Of a stretch of 64,000 nt of DNA, positions 63,213 to 64,000 are shown piece by piece (the first letter of the stretch is position 1; every line of letters starts with the position of its first letter). The notes beneath the pieces were generated by a model. That model did no database searches and had not been told where the DNA came from. It saw only the letters and a program-made list of their open reading frames with translations. This DNA is from Candidatus Accumulibacter affinis (GTDB lineage: Bacteria; Pseudomonadota; Gammaproteobacteria; Burkholderiales; Rhodocyclaceae): assembly GCA_016713625.1 (NCBI GenBank), contig JADJOT010000008.1, forward strand, positions 372,001-436,000, given 5' to 3'. The translations under genes and the position numbers were made by a program.

Positions 63213-64000
63213 TCAAGCGATATCGTTGAAAAAAAGGTGCCTGTCGATGGCACAGCACGGCGTCTTGCCGGCTGCCCATCCCGGCGCTCTCCGAAGGCTG
63301 CGCGAGTAATAGTGGGTAGCGCCGCGCGTCTCGTCGGCGAGCTGCTGCGTCGCCGCCTGGCTGGCGATGGTCAATGCCAGGGCAAAGCTGCGGTTCGTTG
63401 CGGTGACGCGCTGCAGTTGCGGCAAGTTGGGGTCGTTGCGATTCCAGCAACTGAACTGCCATGGTTTCTGGCAAACCTCGGTGATGCTCTTGCCCCAGTA
63501 GGTCTTGCGCCGTACCCGGTTCAGCACCACCGCTGCTACCGCGGACATGCTCCTTTCGGGATTCGCTTCGCCGCGAGCCTCCCCCCAGATCGTGCGCGCA
63601 AGGATATCAACCTCTCGACTCTGGCTCGCGACTCGGGTGCCTGGAGCTACGCTTGGGTCGGCTGCCCGCAGGCTGCGCGTGCTCATTTCCTGCCGGCGTT
63701 GGCCTGGCGAAGCCTTTGGCGTAAACATGACGCTCATGCCACGAGTCAGCAGTTCAAGCTGAAAATGATCGAGTACATCGCGCGCCGAACAGCCCACACC
63801 GTTCCAGCCGCTCTCGTTCTCGGGGGCGTGCCCGCAGTGAAAAGCCACCAGCCGCTCGTCGCTGTCCCAGACGCCGGCGCCACTGTCGCCTCCCTGTGAC
63901 GGGGGGTGGAGGTCATAAGCGACGCCGTCGTTCAGCCAATAATCTCGCCTGTCCATGCTTACTCGGGCATCGACCCAGCCCGACCAGTAACCCTGGAACG
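63213..64000 (-). CDS. Trypsin-like serine protease / SleB-type cell-wall hydrolase fusion (5' end outside window)
   Basis: The frame is open to the right edge of the window (…FQGYWSGWVDARVSMDRRDYW), so the N-terminus is missing. The first visible part ends a chymotrypsin-fold protease, with the nucleophile motif GGDSGAGVW. After a linker comes a SleB/CwlJ-type hydrolase domain: LARTIWGEARGEAN (catalytic Glu), VAAVVLNRV, PWQFSCWN and THYYS. SleB-like enzymes are lytic transglycosylases. Fusion to a trypsin-like protease is uncommon in my experience and suggests proteolytic processing or sensing. First visible gene of the three-gene minus-strand operon. Confidence 0.8.
   Translation of the reverse strand, partial: FQGYWSGWVDARVSMDRRDYWLNDGVAYDLHPPSQGGDSGAGVWDSDERLVAFHCGHAPENESGWNGVGCSARDVLDHFQLELLTRGMSVMFTPKASPGQRRQEMSTRSLRAADPSVAPGTRVASQSREVDILARTIWGEARGEANPERSMSAVAAVVLNRVRRKTYWGKSITEVCQKPWQFSCWNRNDPNLPQLQRVTATNRSFALALTIASQAATQQLADETRGATHYYSRSLRRAPGWAAGKTPCCAIDRHLFFNDIA

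Overview
This looks like chromosomal DNA of a high-GC betaproteobacterium. The Pst/PhoU/PhoBR cassette with two phoU copies, the PEP-CTERM protein, the ETF-ubiquinone oxidoreductase and the secreted starch enzymes would fit a Rhodocyclales organism such as a 'Candidatus Accumulibacter'-like polyphosphate accumulator. That assignment is inference; no rRNA gene is present.

Layout. (1) 0.1-4.3 kb: two exported alpha-glucan enzymes, a GH13 alpha-amylase with CBM20 and an isoamylase-type debranching enzyme. (2) 4.4-8.6 kb, minus strand: a compact operon of a metallo-beta-lactamase (MBL) fold protein, a CHAT caspase-like protease and a DUF2235 serine hydrolase. This is a plausible undescribed conflict or cell-death system. 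(3) 8.9-16.3 kb: the phosphate regulon phoU-pstSCAB-phoU-phoB-phoR, with three 7-4-7 Pho boxes, each followed after exactly 10 bp by a -10-like hexamer. (4) 16.5-21.2 kb: housekeeping genes for ETF-QO, queG, tsaE and an AmiC-type amidase, then tRNA-Thr(CGU).

(5) 21.3-36.7 kb: a 15.4-kb integrative element in the 3' end of tRNA-Thr(CGU), bounded by perfect 51-bp direct repeats, with a tyrosine integrase at the right end. It carries a type I restriction-modification system (hsdM-hsdS-hsdR) with a zinc metallopeptidase, a DUF3800 module whose HTH regulator is frameshifted, DUF4160/DUF2442/YgiT-type small genes, and a broken primase/DUF3987 replication gene. The element appears to be decaying while its restriction genes remain open.

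(6) 36.9-39.8 kb: a membrane-anchored ABM-domain protein, an amidohydrolase pseudogene, an IHF/HU-like protein, an MgtC-like membrane protein and an hsdR relic. (7) 40.2-59.6 kb: one 19.4-kb gene for a ~6,470-residue protein made of eight blocks of seven ~50-residue repeats (possibly seven-bladed propellers), spacer beta domains, and a PKD-like region with nested 273-bp and 843-bp DNA repeats. (8) 59.8-64.0 kb: a PEP-CTERM protein, then a minus-strand cell-wall operon of a trypsin-like/SleB-like fusion (cut by the window edge), a membrane protein with a peptidoglycan-binding domain, and an M15 peptidase.

All functions are read from motifs and remembered family features; no database search was run.
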